Source: Jaapia argillacea MUCL 33604
Lineage: Eukaryota > Basidiomycota > Agaricomycetes > Jaapiales > Jaapiaceae
Assembly (NCBI GenBank): GCA_000697665.1
Contig: KL197719.1
Location: 629,968 to 693,967 of the forward strand
DNA length: 64,000 bases
Reading direction: 5' to 3'
Under the pieces are notes generated by a model. The model had not been told where the DNA came from and did not search any database. It was given only the letters and a program-made list of their open reading frames with translations. Both the position numbers and the translations under genes were made by a program. This document shows positions 47,707 to 59,689 of the stretch, one piece after another (positions within the stretch are counted from its first letter, which is position 1; the number at the start of each line of letters is the position of its first letter).

Positions 47707-49108
47707 TTAGGATGAATCACCGACGGGTTTCTTGAATCGGACAACGAGAACGGTAACGTTGTCGCTGGTTTTCTGGTCCGTGTACTCCAGGAGATTCTTA
47801 CTGGCAAGTTGTGCATCTTCAATCTCCCGGACACGGTCGACAGCGGTTTGATCGTCAATTACGTCCCAGAGCTGGGTGGACCAGTCAATGGGTCAAACAG
47901 AATTCACCTGAGAATGGTGCTTTCGAACTTACCCCGTCGCAGGCCAAGATCACAAACTCGTCGTCTTCGCACAACTCTGTTTCAGTCGTGTATGGAGATC
48001 CCACCACAAACTCCTTCATCGATGAGTCTCCCAAGCTTCTCGTCACAGCAAGGACACCATTAACCCTGCCACCCATCATAAAGCCGCCGGCATCAGTGAT
48101 CCGCTTGGCCTCCTGTTTGTCTGATCCCTTGTGATCGTAAGTGAGCCTCACAGCCTTGCCCGAGCGGCACAAGACCCCTCGGGCATCTCCAGCGTTCGCA
48201 CAATACAACACTCGTCGAGCGTTCGTAGGTGCATTGTGAACTCTCGAGTAATCTTTCGGAGTGCTAGGCGACGGTGAGCGTGACTGCTTCCCGAGGCTCG
48301 AACCCGAGCCTCCGGTAATGCTCTTCAGGGCGTGCTTGATCTTGTTGCCACTGCTCTTTTTCTTTTGGCTGGAGGCAATGCTGTCTCCGAGGCTATCGAC
48401 GTCGGCGTCAACGGGAGAGTCGATCCGTGCGAGCGGATCACTTTCGAGGAAGGATTGCCGGCCTGTTGCATCTTCTATGCGAAGGAAAGCCGTGACTGCG
48501 GTACACCCAGAATGTAATTTGCCTCCGGATTCCTCTGATTGCTTTGACAGGGAGAGATCAACATCGTGGAAAGTCTCGTTGAGTACATCAGGAATCGAGG
48601 ATTGCGGATATTGCCGGAGGGCATCAAGAAGAAACTGAGAGGATAATGAGTTCCGTAATCAAACAGGTAGCCCCTGATCGTTTTTCGTACCTCGTGGAAG
48701 TGATGGCCACACCACTCAGCGGCATGCTTGCCTGCATGACCGTCGAAGACAGCAAAGAAGCCTTGACCGCGCACGCCGGCGAAGTCAATTATGAAGGAAT
48801 GGGCGTCCTCCATGAACCTTCGTGGGCCGATAGCGTCTGAGATGCCAACACTAAAGACAGCACTTTCTTTCGGCATTTGGTTTAAGGTCTATCGGGAGTC
48901 AGGTGCCAGCCAAGGTATAAACCGGGGTGAATCATACCCCATTGGTATCGGAACCATCGATGGTAGTCATCGTCTTGGAATGCGCATTAGGGGACTCCGA
49001 GCGGCGGGGTGGCATCCTACGTGATTTATCTCGGGGCGGCGACGTAAATCCTGGACTTCTGTTGAAGTAGGGAGAGGAAAAAGGCATCAGGGGAGAGACG
49101 ACTGGCAT
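47707..49108 (-). CDS. Protein phosphatase 2C (Ptc1-like)
   Basis: PP2C enzymes are Mg/Mn-dependent Ser/Thr phosphatases; Ptc1 damps stress MAP kinase signalling. The chosen ATG (49108, MPVVSPLMPFSSPYF) gives a short Ser/Arg-rich leader that splices into ESAVFSVGISDAIGPRRFME. The core shows RRFMEDAHSFI, GFFAVFDGHAGKHAAEWCG (DGHxG metal motif), HSGCTAVTAFLRIED, VLYCANAGDARGVLCRSGKA, YDHKGSDKQEAKRITDAGGF, VNGVLAVTRSLGDSSMKE and DDEFVILACDGLWDV. The C terminus is KTSDNVTVLVVRFKKPVGDS. All metal-binding Asp motifs are visible. A Ser/Lys-rich insert (SSQKKKSSGNKIKHALKSIT) of about 60 residues sits between the SGCTA and CANAGD blocks. Start choice is moderate; the family is certain. Confidence 0.88.
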
Positions 49109-49622
49109 GTGTAGTGACGAACTGAGAGAAAGCTGTCGTAGCTTGTGATAACGGTGCAAATCCGTTAAGTACTCGTGTGGGGAGTTGGGGCTGTGGAGTA
49201 ACTGTTCCCTTGGAAGTTGCTCGGTTGTAAGACGAAAACGAACCTTTGTTTCTTCCGATAACAAATAACAAGGGAAATTATCGGACAAAAACCGAGTGTT
49301 TTGTGTTTCTTGGGGGGTGATGGCGTTGTTGCTGTGCAATGCTTGGTGCAATCGCCGAGTTATTGTCGCTCCAAAGACGGTCGCGTCACTGCACGTGGCT
49401 TCCGATCAACCAGCCATCCGCCCAATTTGGCCGGCCCCCCGTGCATTGCACTCGACCGACACCTCGGTACAACCACCCAGCTTTGAGAGCGCAGCTCATC
49501 GTTCTGAAGTTTTCTCTTCTGCAGTACGGGCTGTTGCATCTTATCACTTTGGAGCTACAGGCTGATACCTTCTGTTACAGGAGCTGTACTTTATCGTTAC
49601 AGGCGCTGCAGTGTTGACGAAT
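49109..49622. other. Divergent promoter between phosphatase and small membrane protein genes
   Basis: No gene, repeat or clear core element is recognised in these 514 bases. Confidence 0.35.
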
Positions 49623-50170
49623 ATGGCTGCTACCCCCACTTGGGATGTGTTTGCGTCCAATCCATCGGAGTCTGCTGCCTTGCAAGGGTGAGTTTCGTTA
49701 TTCCAAGGAAAGTATATCTCTTCAGCTCATTCATCAGCCACAAAGCCAAGACTCCTATCATTGCTGGAGTAACGGCTGGTACATGCGTGCTCCTTGCCTG
49801 GATCATTGGCTTCGTTATCTACATCGTCAGGCGCCGGAGACGAGATGCAGAGGCACGAGCTGCGGGGTTGCGCAACCATCGTGATCTTGAGAAGCCTGTG
49901 GATACAGTGCATTTTGTCATACCCCCTGACCCTGCCATAGTCCAAGGGCTTCGAAAGCCTGGGGAACCGGCGTTCGTCGATCGCGATCCACCCAAGATGC
50001 CCAGCCGCGCGCAGTCATACCCTGCTCCAAGGTCTTCGTCGGAGTCCAGGGCAGCTAGCCCTGTCAGACGGGCGTCCTCGCCCTTACACAAGGATTCGGC
50101 CCTCACGAGCCCTTTGGCAGTTACAGACCCACAGCTTCCCCAAGCCTCTGCAAGCCACTCCGCATCCTAA
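49623..50170 (+). CDS. Small single-pass membrane protein of unknown function
   Basis: Two exons are needed: 49623-49688 (MAATPTWDVFASNPSESAAL), then from the acceptor near 49738 HKAKTPIIAGVTAGTC. One clear membrane helix, about IIAGVTAGTCVLLAWIIGFV, is followed by a strongly basic stop-transfer sequence (YIVRRRRRDAEARAAGLRN). The cytoplasmic tail is Pro/Ser-rich (AQSYPAPRSSSESRAASPVR). The short extracellular side has no signal peptide, so this is a type III or signal-anchored topology. The layout resembles fungal mid2-like or skn1-type sensors only loosely, and I do not assign a family. The spliced exon junction keeps the frame. Confidence 0.6.
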
Positions 50171-50680
50171 GGCTAGGTTCGTTTGTCGTCCCGTCCCTAG
50201 TTATCTTTGAATATTGATTGATTTTGGTGAAGTTTGCATCGATATATCGGACTCAGAGGGAGATTGCATGTACACCACCCATCCCTGTATCCCTTTCGAG
50301 TAGAGGCGCACGAATAGACAGAACCTAGGTCTCCTGGAGTGCCCCACGGCTCACAAGGCTGGCTCGTGCGACCGATAGATGCTCGGACCCGGCCTGTTCG
50401 CAGCAGAGGCAAGATGGTAGAATACTAGATTTTGTTCTATCGACTGAGTAAATCTCCGGAAATTCTGAAATAATGCATGGGATCCAGAATTCGTCCCAGC
50501 GAAGGGGTTCTGGTGGATAGCTTTCGCTCTGAAACCAAGGTGCGAGCCGACGCGAGTCTTGCAAATGCATCTCCTAGTCATGGAAAGTGCCGACCTCTCC
50601 CAGCTTCTTCTATCAGATCGTTGCTTGGAGCTCAGTTCTCTTTGCATTGTCCACTTTTCGATTCGTATCGAAACTTGTGG
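50171..50680. other. Intergenic upstream of the eIF5-mimic gene
   Basis: This is the 3' flank of the membrane-protein gene plus the promoter of the next gene. I see no feature to report. Confidence 0.35.
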
Positions 50681-52333
50681 ATGTCTCAGCAATCAGCCGC
50701 GCCTAAGCCTTCGCTGCAGGGGGTAAGAATCAAAGCTAGAAAGGGGGCCGTCAAGGCTCACGCAAAGCACGAACCATCGAGTGAGTCCGATATCTTTGCA
50801 CCTTTTTTCATCGTTAACTCGGACACATAGTCTTCAGAGATCAACTTTACAAACATCTTGAAACCGTCCCCGAAGGTGATTTCGACGGATTCACTAATAA
50901 ACTTGTTCAAGCCGGATCCACCCTCGAGTTCCTCAAATATGCGGACGCACTTTTCGAGATCCTCCTCGTTGGCGGTCTTCTCCAGCCAGGCGGGAGTTAC
51001 CTCGATGACGGTGCTCCTCCATCACCATTCTCGATCTTCAAGGCAAAGGAACCCGTTGAGATGGCTGACATAAAGAAGTACATCGATGTTCTCAACAAGC
51101 TTATCAGGAGGTGTGTCGAACGTTTGTGTGAATGGAAGTGTACCAACTTCATGCCCTTGTCCCAGATACAAGTATCTTCAGAAACCCCTTGAAGAGTCGT
51201 CTTTGCCAACTCTTTTGCAATACATCAATCGATGGACTCCAATCCAGAAAGAGAAATTATCCACTGCTCTCGGTCTTTTGATCGCGCAAGGTCTCGCGGG
51301 TGCCAATTGCTTGCAAAGTTTGACCAAGGACCATCTCGTCAAGAACGGTGAGCGATGTTGTAGATATCGACATCTTATACTGTCTGATATCCAGAACCCT
51401 AGACTTGTCTGTGGAAGTCCTGACACTCGTCTTCCGCGCTTTCTTGGCCGAACAATCTATGGATCACCTCTCGGGTATCCTAAGGCGCGGCGGGATCAAA
51501 GATTTGTTATCGTTCTTCCCTCCCAATAAGCGGGAGGATAGGCTTCTCGACGAGCATTTCAGGAAAGAAGGGCTTCCCCAAGTTGCCGACTTTTGGACCA
51601 AAAAACAGTTCGGCGTCATCAAGGAAGCAACTGTCAAGGGTATCCATGACATGCTCGAGAACGAGGAGTCTAGCGATGATGTATGCGCCCGTCTACTTTC
51701 GACTACACTGCCCTTACGTTCTATCACAGATCATCACATTCGTCAAGTCCCAGCAAGCGGAGAGAGCTCTCCCTGAAGCAGAGCTAATTCAATGCATCTG
51801 GCAAGGCTTGATGTCGAGTATTGATTGGAGCACACGCCCAGACCAGATTGAAGGTCTTGCAGTGCGAGAAATTGGGGCAAGTACTGTTTGTTCATCCAAT
51901 CCTGCTACTCTTCCTCACCGTCTGCTGCTGCTTATCAGAAGTTTGCGCCGATCCTCGGGGCCTTCACCAACGGGCCAAAGATTGAAGTCGCCCTTATCAA
52001 CATCGTTCAAGTGTACTGCTACGAAGATACCCGGATTATCAAAGCGTTCCCACAGATTCTGAAAGTACGTCTCCTCGTTGAAGACATGCAATATCACTTT
52101 TTCTTGTGAACTGACATCCCAATCTAGGTTTTGTATAACAAAGACTGTATTTCCGACCAAGCCATCATCTACTGGTATCAGAAGGGATCTAAGCCTCAGG
52201 GTAGGCAGCACTTCCTGAAGAGCACAGAGACCCTGGTTAAGGTACCTCAGTCGTCCTTTGAAACCTTTGGGAAATCATTGATTGCCTTTCACAGTTTCTC
52301 CAAGAGCAGGAATCTGAGGAGGAGGACGAGTAG
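50681..52333 (+). CDS. eIF5-mimic protein (BZW1/BZW2 family, W2 domain)
   Basis: BZW/5MP proteins imitate the C-terminal domain of eIF5, bind eIF2 and eIF3, and tune start-codon stringency in the cytoplasm. The ATG at 50681 starts MSQQSAAPKPSLQGVRIKAR. This is followed by KARKGAVKAHAKHEPS, VFRDQLYKHLETVPEGDFDG and FLKYADALFEILLVGGLLQP. The middle is KKYIDVLNKLIRRYKYLQKP, TPIQKEKLSTALGLLIAQGL and WTKKQFGVIKEATVKGIHDM. The C-terminal W2 domain shows IQCIWQGLMSSIDWSTRPDQ, then KFAPILGAFTNGPKIEVALI, YNKDCISDQAIIYWYQKGSK and the acidic end FLQEQESEEEDE. Trp and acidic boxes of W2 are intact. About seven short introns are required. Convergent with the Zn2Cys6 gene. Complete. Confidence 0.9.
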
Positions 52334-52537
52334 GTTTTTAATCGAGGAAGGACGTTGTCTGTATTGATTTTTCTTCCTTGATATCATCCATTGTATTCGG
52401 CTCGTGTGACTATGCTTCTCTGTTGTGGTCATAATATCCATGTCATTACAATTTTGGCCAGCGCGCGGTACAACATGCAAGAATACACGAAAATCGTACA
52501 ACTTCATCTGCGAATGCTCTGAAGACTGAAGATATGC

Positions 52538-55500
52538 TTACCAGGCCTCTGGCATAGGGGCAAAATCGCCCGCCCAACCGTTTGTATTGCTCATTTGAAG
52601 AAATATCCCGTCCGAACCGTTCACAGGAAGACCAAGGTCGGTAAGACTCTGGGGACGCGAAATGGGGGTGTCTGAGTACGTCGACGACTTTGGAGATGAT
52701 GAGCTTACCTGTTCCTGCAACCATGGCGGAATGGCGGTCGGGATAAAAATCCCTCGATCGCCTGAAGGGCCACCGGGCCACGTAAATCCAAGTTCCTCCA
52801 TGGTAAACGGTGGAGGCATGGTGCTGGAGTCAACAAAGTTCGAAGACACAAACATGCCCTCAGCGCTGGCTGGGGGTGGCATGGACCCCATCGCTGACTG
52901 TTGACCAACCGATAGGCCAACCTTGCGCCGGAGATTGGCGAGCATAATGCGAAGGGTTAACGCGTAGCTGCTTGGAATATAAATACAAGGAATATGCTCA
53001 GGGTTGTAGAGAGCACATACCGTTCAGCGGCAACATCCGACAGGAGTTGTGCAAGCTGCTCGACTTGTGCGATAATTCCGGCCAAATCGAGTTCTGCAGG
53101 GAAAAGGTTCGCCATCTTGAGTAAGAAGAGACCCGAGAATGCGGCGGTGACGAGGCTGTCGTGGACGGCATATCTCAAGGCGGCTCTGATGAACAATGAA
53201 GGCGATGTGAGCCGGTATTCTGGGGAGGAGGGAAGCTGACGAACCTATAGGCCGAGGAGTTTAAGAATATGGATAGGCAGTTGGAAGCAGCATCCTTGGC
53301 TTGGAATGCAAGTTCTCTCTGCTCAAACGGCATCTTGTCCCAGGCAACGCCCCGCAAAGCCACGCAAACAAGCCACAGCTTAGCATAGTGGAGCTCGCAA
53401 ACGAGCATTTTTCGGAGGAGAGATTCCTCGTCCATGGTTTGGCCTGAGAGTGGGACGTCAGCGACCTAACTACGATGGCACGGGGAAAAGAATTCTCACG
53501 ATGTAGGTCGTCACAATCAGCCCACCATTTGTCAAGTGCGACGTTTGCCCTGCGGATGAAGGCCAAAGTGTTGTGGTTGACTTGTCCATTAAGAGGTGAG
53601 AGGGTTTCGTAGATTTGAGCTAATGGCACGACGATTAGTGGGCCTCACTTCGAAGAGAAAGAAAGCAACGCACTTTTCTGAGCTATGAGTTCCACTTGGG
53701 AGATCAACCGGACGTCAGTGGGGGACGCCATTGGGTGGTTAAGCAGGAGCCGACAATGCCTGATCGAGCTCTCGTCGCGCAAGACAATCGGTCGACCAGT
53801 GCCCAAACTCATTCTACAAGAGGGTTGGATGGGTGAATTTGCCGGAGAACTCTCTGAGGACGTACTGATGATCGAACCAATAGAGGCATAACCATATCCG
53901 GGCGGAGATGACTGCGAAACCATCGTGACGACTGTGAGATAAAGTCGGATTGAAACAAGGGAAATATCGTACCTAAGTTTCTTTCTTCTTCCTCAGTCCT
54001 TTTCTTCCCATTCTCGTCGGCAAGCTTTTCGAGTGCTCTGTGGAGGCCAAGGTCGAGAGCCATCCGCATAGCATGACCGCTCGGTAACCATCCGTTCGTG
54101 CTCCAGGCAGCTAATAGAAGCATTCCTGTATGGCAGGTCATTCATGAAGTCCATGAAGATTCGTCGCAATGAACCGACCTTGCACAGCTTCCTTCCGGAC
54201 AACTGGACCGAAGAGAGAAGAACGCGCGATCCCTTGCGCTTCCTCTAGGCATTTGTAGAATGTTTGGCTCAGAGGACCGTTCCCGCTTCGAATCTTTCCC
54301 GCCACAGCCAGGATGGCGTCAAAGGTCCACGGAGAACGCTCCATGAGACTGTCGTATGTGTCATATGCGGGATCAAAGAGGGGGATGAAGAACTGGCATC
54401 CGCCAAAAAAACTGAGTAGATAATCCAAAGATACTCGATGATTAAAACTAAAGACGCAGGGAATCGAGGTTTTGATGCCTCACATGTTGTACAATTCCCG
54501 TGCTTCTGCATCAGGAACCAAACCCTGTGCACGGGAGTTAGTCTCTACGAACACGGGTTGTTGACTGATAAGCTAACCTTTTCCACGACATGAGGGAATG
54601 CATTTCGGGGGGTCGGCTCGGCCCTTTGGCGCTTCTTAACCCTGATCGACATGAATGTGAATATGGCGAAAATCACAAAAAGCGAAAACTTCCTGGAAAT
54701 CTCACCTCGGTGGCGTTGCTGATGAGACCGCTGCTGCTTCGGCGGCCGCATTCGCTAATCCTTGTAGAGCCTCTATGGGAGCGTTCAGAGTAGACCTTGG
54801 CAATGTGTCCTCTGATTCGTCGTCTGAGGAAGGAGCAGTGCTTGGGACAATGCCATATGTCGCATATTTGTGTGGCTGTAGGCAGCGCAATGAGAAGTCG
54901 GCACCACGGTAAACATGTTTTCTCTACGTACCGGAGGAGCGAACCCGGGTAAAGGGGGAAACATCCTCTGGCTGCTTGGCCCAGCTGATCCGTAGACGTC
55001 CATCCCGTCACGGCCTGAAGAACCCGGAGGATGATAAGGTGTTACTCCCCGACCAGAGCCGTTTGATGGAAAGATGGGTGGTTGGTGTTGCATGACACCG
55101 GAGTTGGTCTGCGTTTGTGTTTGAATCGCGGAGAGTATCCTGTCGAGGGAAGACTGCATGCCAATCATTTGACTCTGCATGACCTAGTGATCGATCAGAC
55201 ACATGACCTGGCGCAAGGTGATCTGGGAACTCACCAGGTATTGACCTTCAAGGCGGGAAAGGCGTCTGGAGCAAATTTGCACCATCCTTGTCAGCCACTA
55301 GTTTTGATGTACGGAATGTAAAATGGCGCTCACTCGATGCCAGCATTGGACAACACTTGTACACTTTTCTTTTCTGGTTTCTCAAACACGCAAGGCTGTC
55401 CACTCAACTGGCAGCGTCGACATGGAGCCTGGCAAAGAGTGAAGAAGCCGGGCCGGGCGGAGGGGCGGTCCCTTCAGCGGTGAGCGGGGCGGGAACTGTC

Positions 55501-55750
55501 AGAGCGCACATACCTCTCCTTCACACCTATTCTTGCCTCGTCGACAGTTTGTGCAGGCTCGGGCACCCCGTTTGGGGATGTGCGCCTGTCCCGACTGAGA
55601 ATTGGAGGCATGAGAAGATCCAGCATCTTGGGGAGATCCAGCCATGTCGGAATGAGGGCTTGTGCCATTTGTGGTATTTATATTCAAGCTTGTCCTTCTG
55701 CGTTTCATTGGAGCTTCAGAGTCGTTGGAGGTCGTCGGAGACAAGGACAT
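52538..55750 (-). CDS. Zn2Cys6 transcription factor with fungal-specific regulatory domain
   Basis: This is a fungal DNA-binding regulator. The ATG at 55750 opens MSLSPTTSNDSEAPMKRRRT. The zinc cluster is GARACTNCRRGKNRCEGE continuing across an intron into PCRRCQLSGQPC, which completes the six Cys. A coiled-coil-like linker (RLSRLEGQYL, MQSQMIGMQSSLDRILSAI) follows. The middle homology region includes FFGGCQFFIPLFDPAYDTYD, RSPWTFDAILAVAGKIRSGN and MLLLAAWSTNGWLPSGHAMR plus MALDLGLHRALEKLADENG, the typical fungal_trans pattern. Later are YEFLLMKMANLFPAELDL-type helices, and the acidic C terminus is NGWAGDFAPMPEAW. It resembles a general xylanolytic/carbon-type regulator no more closely than others. 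Its targets are unknown, and nothing ties it to the CCGAAT cluster. Exon edges are approximate. Confidence 0.82.
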
Positions 55751-57285
55751 CGTCGTCGCCAGTTGTCGGGGGCCTGTATGGCGATAAAAACATTACGTAT
55801 ATTTGGTCTGCGGCTCTTTTGAGCTCTTGTGAGGGGTTCAGCTCCACGTGTCGTTTGAATTCGATCATTCTGGATCAACTTCTGCCGAGGAACATCACTT
55901 GACTCTTCCTCTGTCGTATAAAAGTCCCACAAGCATTCTCCTTCAACATCATCATACTACCCTTATAATTCGAGTATTCTCTTCCAATCGCCTTCTCATG
56001 CCCTGTGTTCCTGATTTTCTGTGGAAACTAGCTCCCCATCTTGTCTCCTTCCTTCTCAGCCCAAGAGTCCCGTCAAACCCTACCGGTGCCGCTGTTATTC
56101 AAAATCCAATGGAGGGCATGTTCCCCACACATCTTTGCAATAAATGAGAAATCTGCCGGCGCTCTCTTCTCTCCTTATGCTCCAGCCTCCACCCACCGGC
56201 TTCCCGGTGTTGTTGCATCTGTCAGCCTTCCTACACTATGTTTGAGGGACCCCCACTCTATTACTGCTATCGAGAGCGATCATCGGTGGGTTAGCCATTC
56301 TTGAGTCGCCTACGTCCGCCTTGGCTTGTACTCTACCCCAACGTCGTTAATTAAACCCTGTCTTGCACCCGTACTCAAACTTCGTCCACCCACCCTCCAT
56401 CGCAATTAGCGTCCTTTGCGGGGCTCCGGGCCTGTGAAAACGCATCCTCGGGGCCGAAAGACCCTGCAACTCTAACCTTCAGGCCCGGATCAGATCGTTG
56501 CGGTGCGGACATCCGTCTACCCATCGTTCACCTCGCCGGCCGCTCTGGGATTTGGATGATCACTGTTTTCGTCACCCCTTTCCTTTATGGCCATTCTTAC
56601 CAACCTTTCGTGAGAGTGCATTTGCAAGCGACAGCCTTCAATCACCATACAAGAACCAGCATGCAATTGTTACGAACTTTTCTCAGATGTCGCGAGGCCA
56701 AGACCGGGACCTCGGGCCGCCCCCAAGCCCAAGGGCTACCACCCCACATCCCACCACCCGCTATGGGCAAATATTCTCGGACACCATTTTCTTACATCGG
56801 AGTTGTTTGTTGAACTTCCTTTACCCATCTCGGACCCTTATGCATAACTTCTCGCCTCGTTATCACCGCTCGGGTGAATCCACTGTTTAATTGCTCCTTC
56901 ATGCTACCTGCCCTCTTCGTGTTGATGCGTTTAGTTGGGAACCTGCTCCACCAATGACATTGATTACTTTCACAAACCTTGATTCTTTTTCGCTTGCAGA
57001 TGCTCGTTGTCTCTCTGTTTTACTGAGGCAGAGAAACCCTGAGCATTCTTGCTAATTCATCTGCAGATCTGCAGGGTGCATCGCCGCTTGTCGACTATAT
57101 AAGTATGATAAACATCAGTCTAAGGTGCACCTGACGCTTCGCGTGCTGTAGCCCAACCTGATCCAACGCCGACCTAGATGGCCTCACGGATGCGGTTCTA
57201 TGCGACCCAGCCGGCACAGTGGCGGTGACTTCATTTCCTTTGCTCAATTTGTTCCAACTGGACACCATTGTTCAGGCTCTAAATC
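55751..57285. other. Longest gene-poor stretch in the window
   Basis: About 1.5 kb lies between the divergent Zn2Cys6 and MYND genes. It is pyrimidine-rich on the plus strand from about 55900 to 56900, with several 60-130 codon frames of no recognisable content. It probably contains long leaders and promoters, or a noncoding RNA. I cannot support a coding gene. Confidence 0.4.
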
Positions 57286-58324
57286 ATGGCCACAAAAGAA
57301 AAACTACCCCATTTCAAGGGACCGTCACGAGTCGAGAAGATGTGCCACTGGTGCAAGAAGAAGCAACAGCCCGACATGCCAAATTTTCAGGCATGTGGGA
57401 GGTGCAAAGAAGTAAGCCCCTCCGTCCAGGTACCTTCGGTCAAGAAGTTGATTATCGAACTCTTGGAGGTCATTTATTGTGTGAGTCAGATTCTTCAGAC
57501 TCTGGACTCTATGGTGACAATTAATGGCCGCCGTGCAGAGTAAAGAATGTCAGGTTGCCAGCTGGCCACTGCACAAGGTACTTACCTTTCCTCGACGTCT
57601 CACGGCGGAACCGATCTCCGGATAACCTAGGTTTCGCGAACAGGGCCCTTGCAAGGTTAATGCCGATGCGAAGAAGTCTGTGAGCCAAGTGGGTGGGGAT
57701 GTAACCCAAAAGATAGCGACGTTTAAGAAATGGTGCGCAGGTTTCCGTAGGAGCTATTCTCATCTGATGCATGACTTTCCTTCGAACTTAGGCACGCACT
57801 CCAAGTTGACCTCCTCCGGCAGGCATTTATCTGTGCCCTTGATCTCGCCCATGCACCCTCTGCTGTAGAGGACCATTGTATCATGCTCCGCCTCGAACAA
57901 AAGGCCAACGCCTCGCTGCTGCCTCCAGCTGACAAGTATGAACCCACCATTGGCATGGTACTGACAAACGACGAAGCAATAGACATCCTGAATCAGATTG
58001 GGGACGGTAAGGGCGTGATGGAGTCCGGGAAGGCGTCACACGAACATATGAAACGGAAAGGAGGCTTGGGCGTTGCCACATTACTCCTGGAGGCTCACGG
58101 GATGATTGACGTGACGCGGATCGTCCTCCCATCTTTGGATGGTGCCAGGAAGATCCAGAGGATGGACGATTGGGGAACTGAGCATTGGGTATGCTTCTAC
58201 CATCTCCTTTCCCCCCGGCCCGTAGCACTGATGGGCTCCCTGATCTACATAGGTTGAGAAGCTTAAGGAACGCCTGGACATGGCTGCCGACGGGAAGTCA
58301 GTCAAGTTCCAGTTCACTAAATGA
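57286..58324 (+). CDS. MYND-type zinc finger protein
   Basis: MYND fingers mediate protein-protein contacts. The ATG at 57286 opens MATKEKLPHFKGPSRVEKM. The finger is assembled from three exons: CHWCKKKQQPDMPNFQACGR plus CKE (to 57411), a 12-base exon 57469-57480 (Val-Ile-Tyr-Cys), and 57539-57577 (SKECQVASWPLHK). The next exon from 57644 gives GPCKVNADAKKSVSQVGGDV. The ligands Cys-x2-Cys, Cys-x2-Cys, Cys-x3-Cys and His-x3-Cys are then complete. Without the micro-exon the fifth Cys would be lost. The remainder (DLLRQAFICALDLAHAPSAV, MLRLEQKANASLLPPADKYE, LDMAADGKSVKFQFTK) is a helical region seen in agaricomycete MYND proteins. Its function is unknown. A donor near 57732 and a later acceptor are needed to continue the frame. 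Confidence 0.78.
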
Positions 58325-58586
58325 GGGTCTCTGTTATCTCGAGGATATCTGAACGCTATTATTCATCGAGTATTTGCCTCATTCCCAAGGAGGCATAGTT
58401 TGCTTACATCCAACCTGTCCAACTGGCGCGCGAAAGGAATATTTCGGTGCAATTCGAGGTAATCTCGTAAACCGAAGCGACATAACAAGCCGCAGGATCA
58501 CAAGGATACATGTACGGGAACAGCGCAGCGCATGAGCGGACAATAAGCATCACTCCGAGGTTACAAAGATAGATCCCAGAAGTCGC

Positions 58587-59689
58587 CTAGCAGATGTCTT
58601 CATAATCGTCGTCAATTTCCAGATGCTTTCGAATTTCACTTGCTTCAACGCCACTTTGGCGGGTGAAGTACGAGAGAAGGATTGAATAGTTATCTGTGGG
58701 AGGACTCAGCCAAAATCAAACGGTTCGGTGGAAGTCATGTATCGGAGGATTTGCAAGTGTTCACAAACCTGTCCATCTAACGGCAGCCTCCTTGGCGAGG
58801 GTTACTGCTCGTTTCTTCTCCTCAACCTTGATAGGATCACACGCGCCATACTGAGCGAGTTCTTGTTGCAGTGCGGCTAATTCCTTTTTCAAGGTTGCCA
58901 GATTTTCCAATGCGAGAACACGTTCCTCCTGGAAAAGGCGGTGATTAGTGAGACCAGCGAGGAATGAACCCGGTGGATGCGACGGCAGGAGAAGAATAGA
59001 TTCCTGACTCTCTCAGGCCGAGATCCTTTCGCTTCAACGATGGAGGCTTTGAGTTCCGAAAGTTGAGTCTCATGATTGCGGCGAGTCTCTTTGACGGAAT
59101 CTAGCCGGTTTTGCATCTGGTCGGAAGGAGGTTGTCAACATATCGCTAGGGCGAAGTTCGAACATTCAGGGATTCGTACTATGGTCCCACGTTCTGATGG
59201 GAAGCTCCAGAAGACTGCGCAACATCAAATGGGAGGTAAACGAACGACAGAAGGAATAATGGAACCCACAATTTGAGGAGCCCACTTTGTCCGACGACAC
59301 GAGGCCGTCATCTACGAGGGATTGGAGGACTTCTTTAACTGTTTGGGAGACTGAAGGATACGACAGTTTCACCTCTAATGGCGCGCATATATGGACGAAA
59401 TGTTTACCGATTCCCTTCAACTTAGGACCCAGCTTCTCTAGTTCCTTCAACTAAGGATCCCAGCGTCGTAAGTTACTTATCTGCTGCGCAAACATGAAAA
59501 AGGTCACTTGAAAAAAGTCCTTCTGGAAACAATAAAGTTAGAGCGGAGGTTTTTGGTGGACGATTGCTCACCAACCGATTCATGAAATATCTCGAGGAGC
59601 TTGACGCGCTTTTCATCGGCAGAAAGACCTCGGGGTGCCTAAGACCATCATGAGCGCAATTATATCATAGTCCAAATCGTTGATACCAT
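58587..59689 (-). CDS. Mnd1-like meiotic recombination factor
   Basis: Mnd1 pairs with Hop2 to stimulate Dmc1/Rad51 strand exchange in meiosis. The start codon alone (59687-59689) forms the coding part of exon 1. After intron 59639-59686 the protein continues APRGLSADEKRVKLLEIFHE. A 15-base exon (59508-59522) encodes KDFFQ, and the next exon (from 59450) gives LKELEKLGPKLKGIGKHFVH, then LSYPSVSQTVKEVLQSLVDD and GLVSSDKVGSSN. It splices to FFWSFPSERGTI, the winged-helix end. A coiled coil follows (NRLDSVKETRRNHETQLSEL, EERVLALENLATLKKELAAL, QQELAQYGACDPIKVEEKK). The C terminus is DNYSILLSYFTRQSGVEASE and IRKHLEIDDDYEDIC. The order and motifs match the family throughout. Exon structure is supported by the protein pattern, not transcripts. 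Confidence 0.87.

Noticed and set aside
52538-55750. Zn2Cys6 factor as the regulator of the CCGAAT cluster
   Set aside because: It is more than 30 kb away with no evidence of linkage. Co-occurrence in the window is not support.
57616-57631. CTAG acceptor for the fourth MYND exon
   Set aside because: It shifts the frame. The acceptor at 57643 restores HKGPC, the last ligands of the finger.
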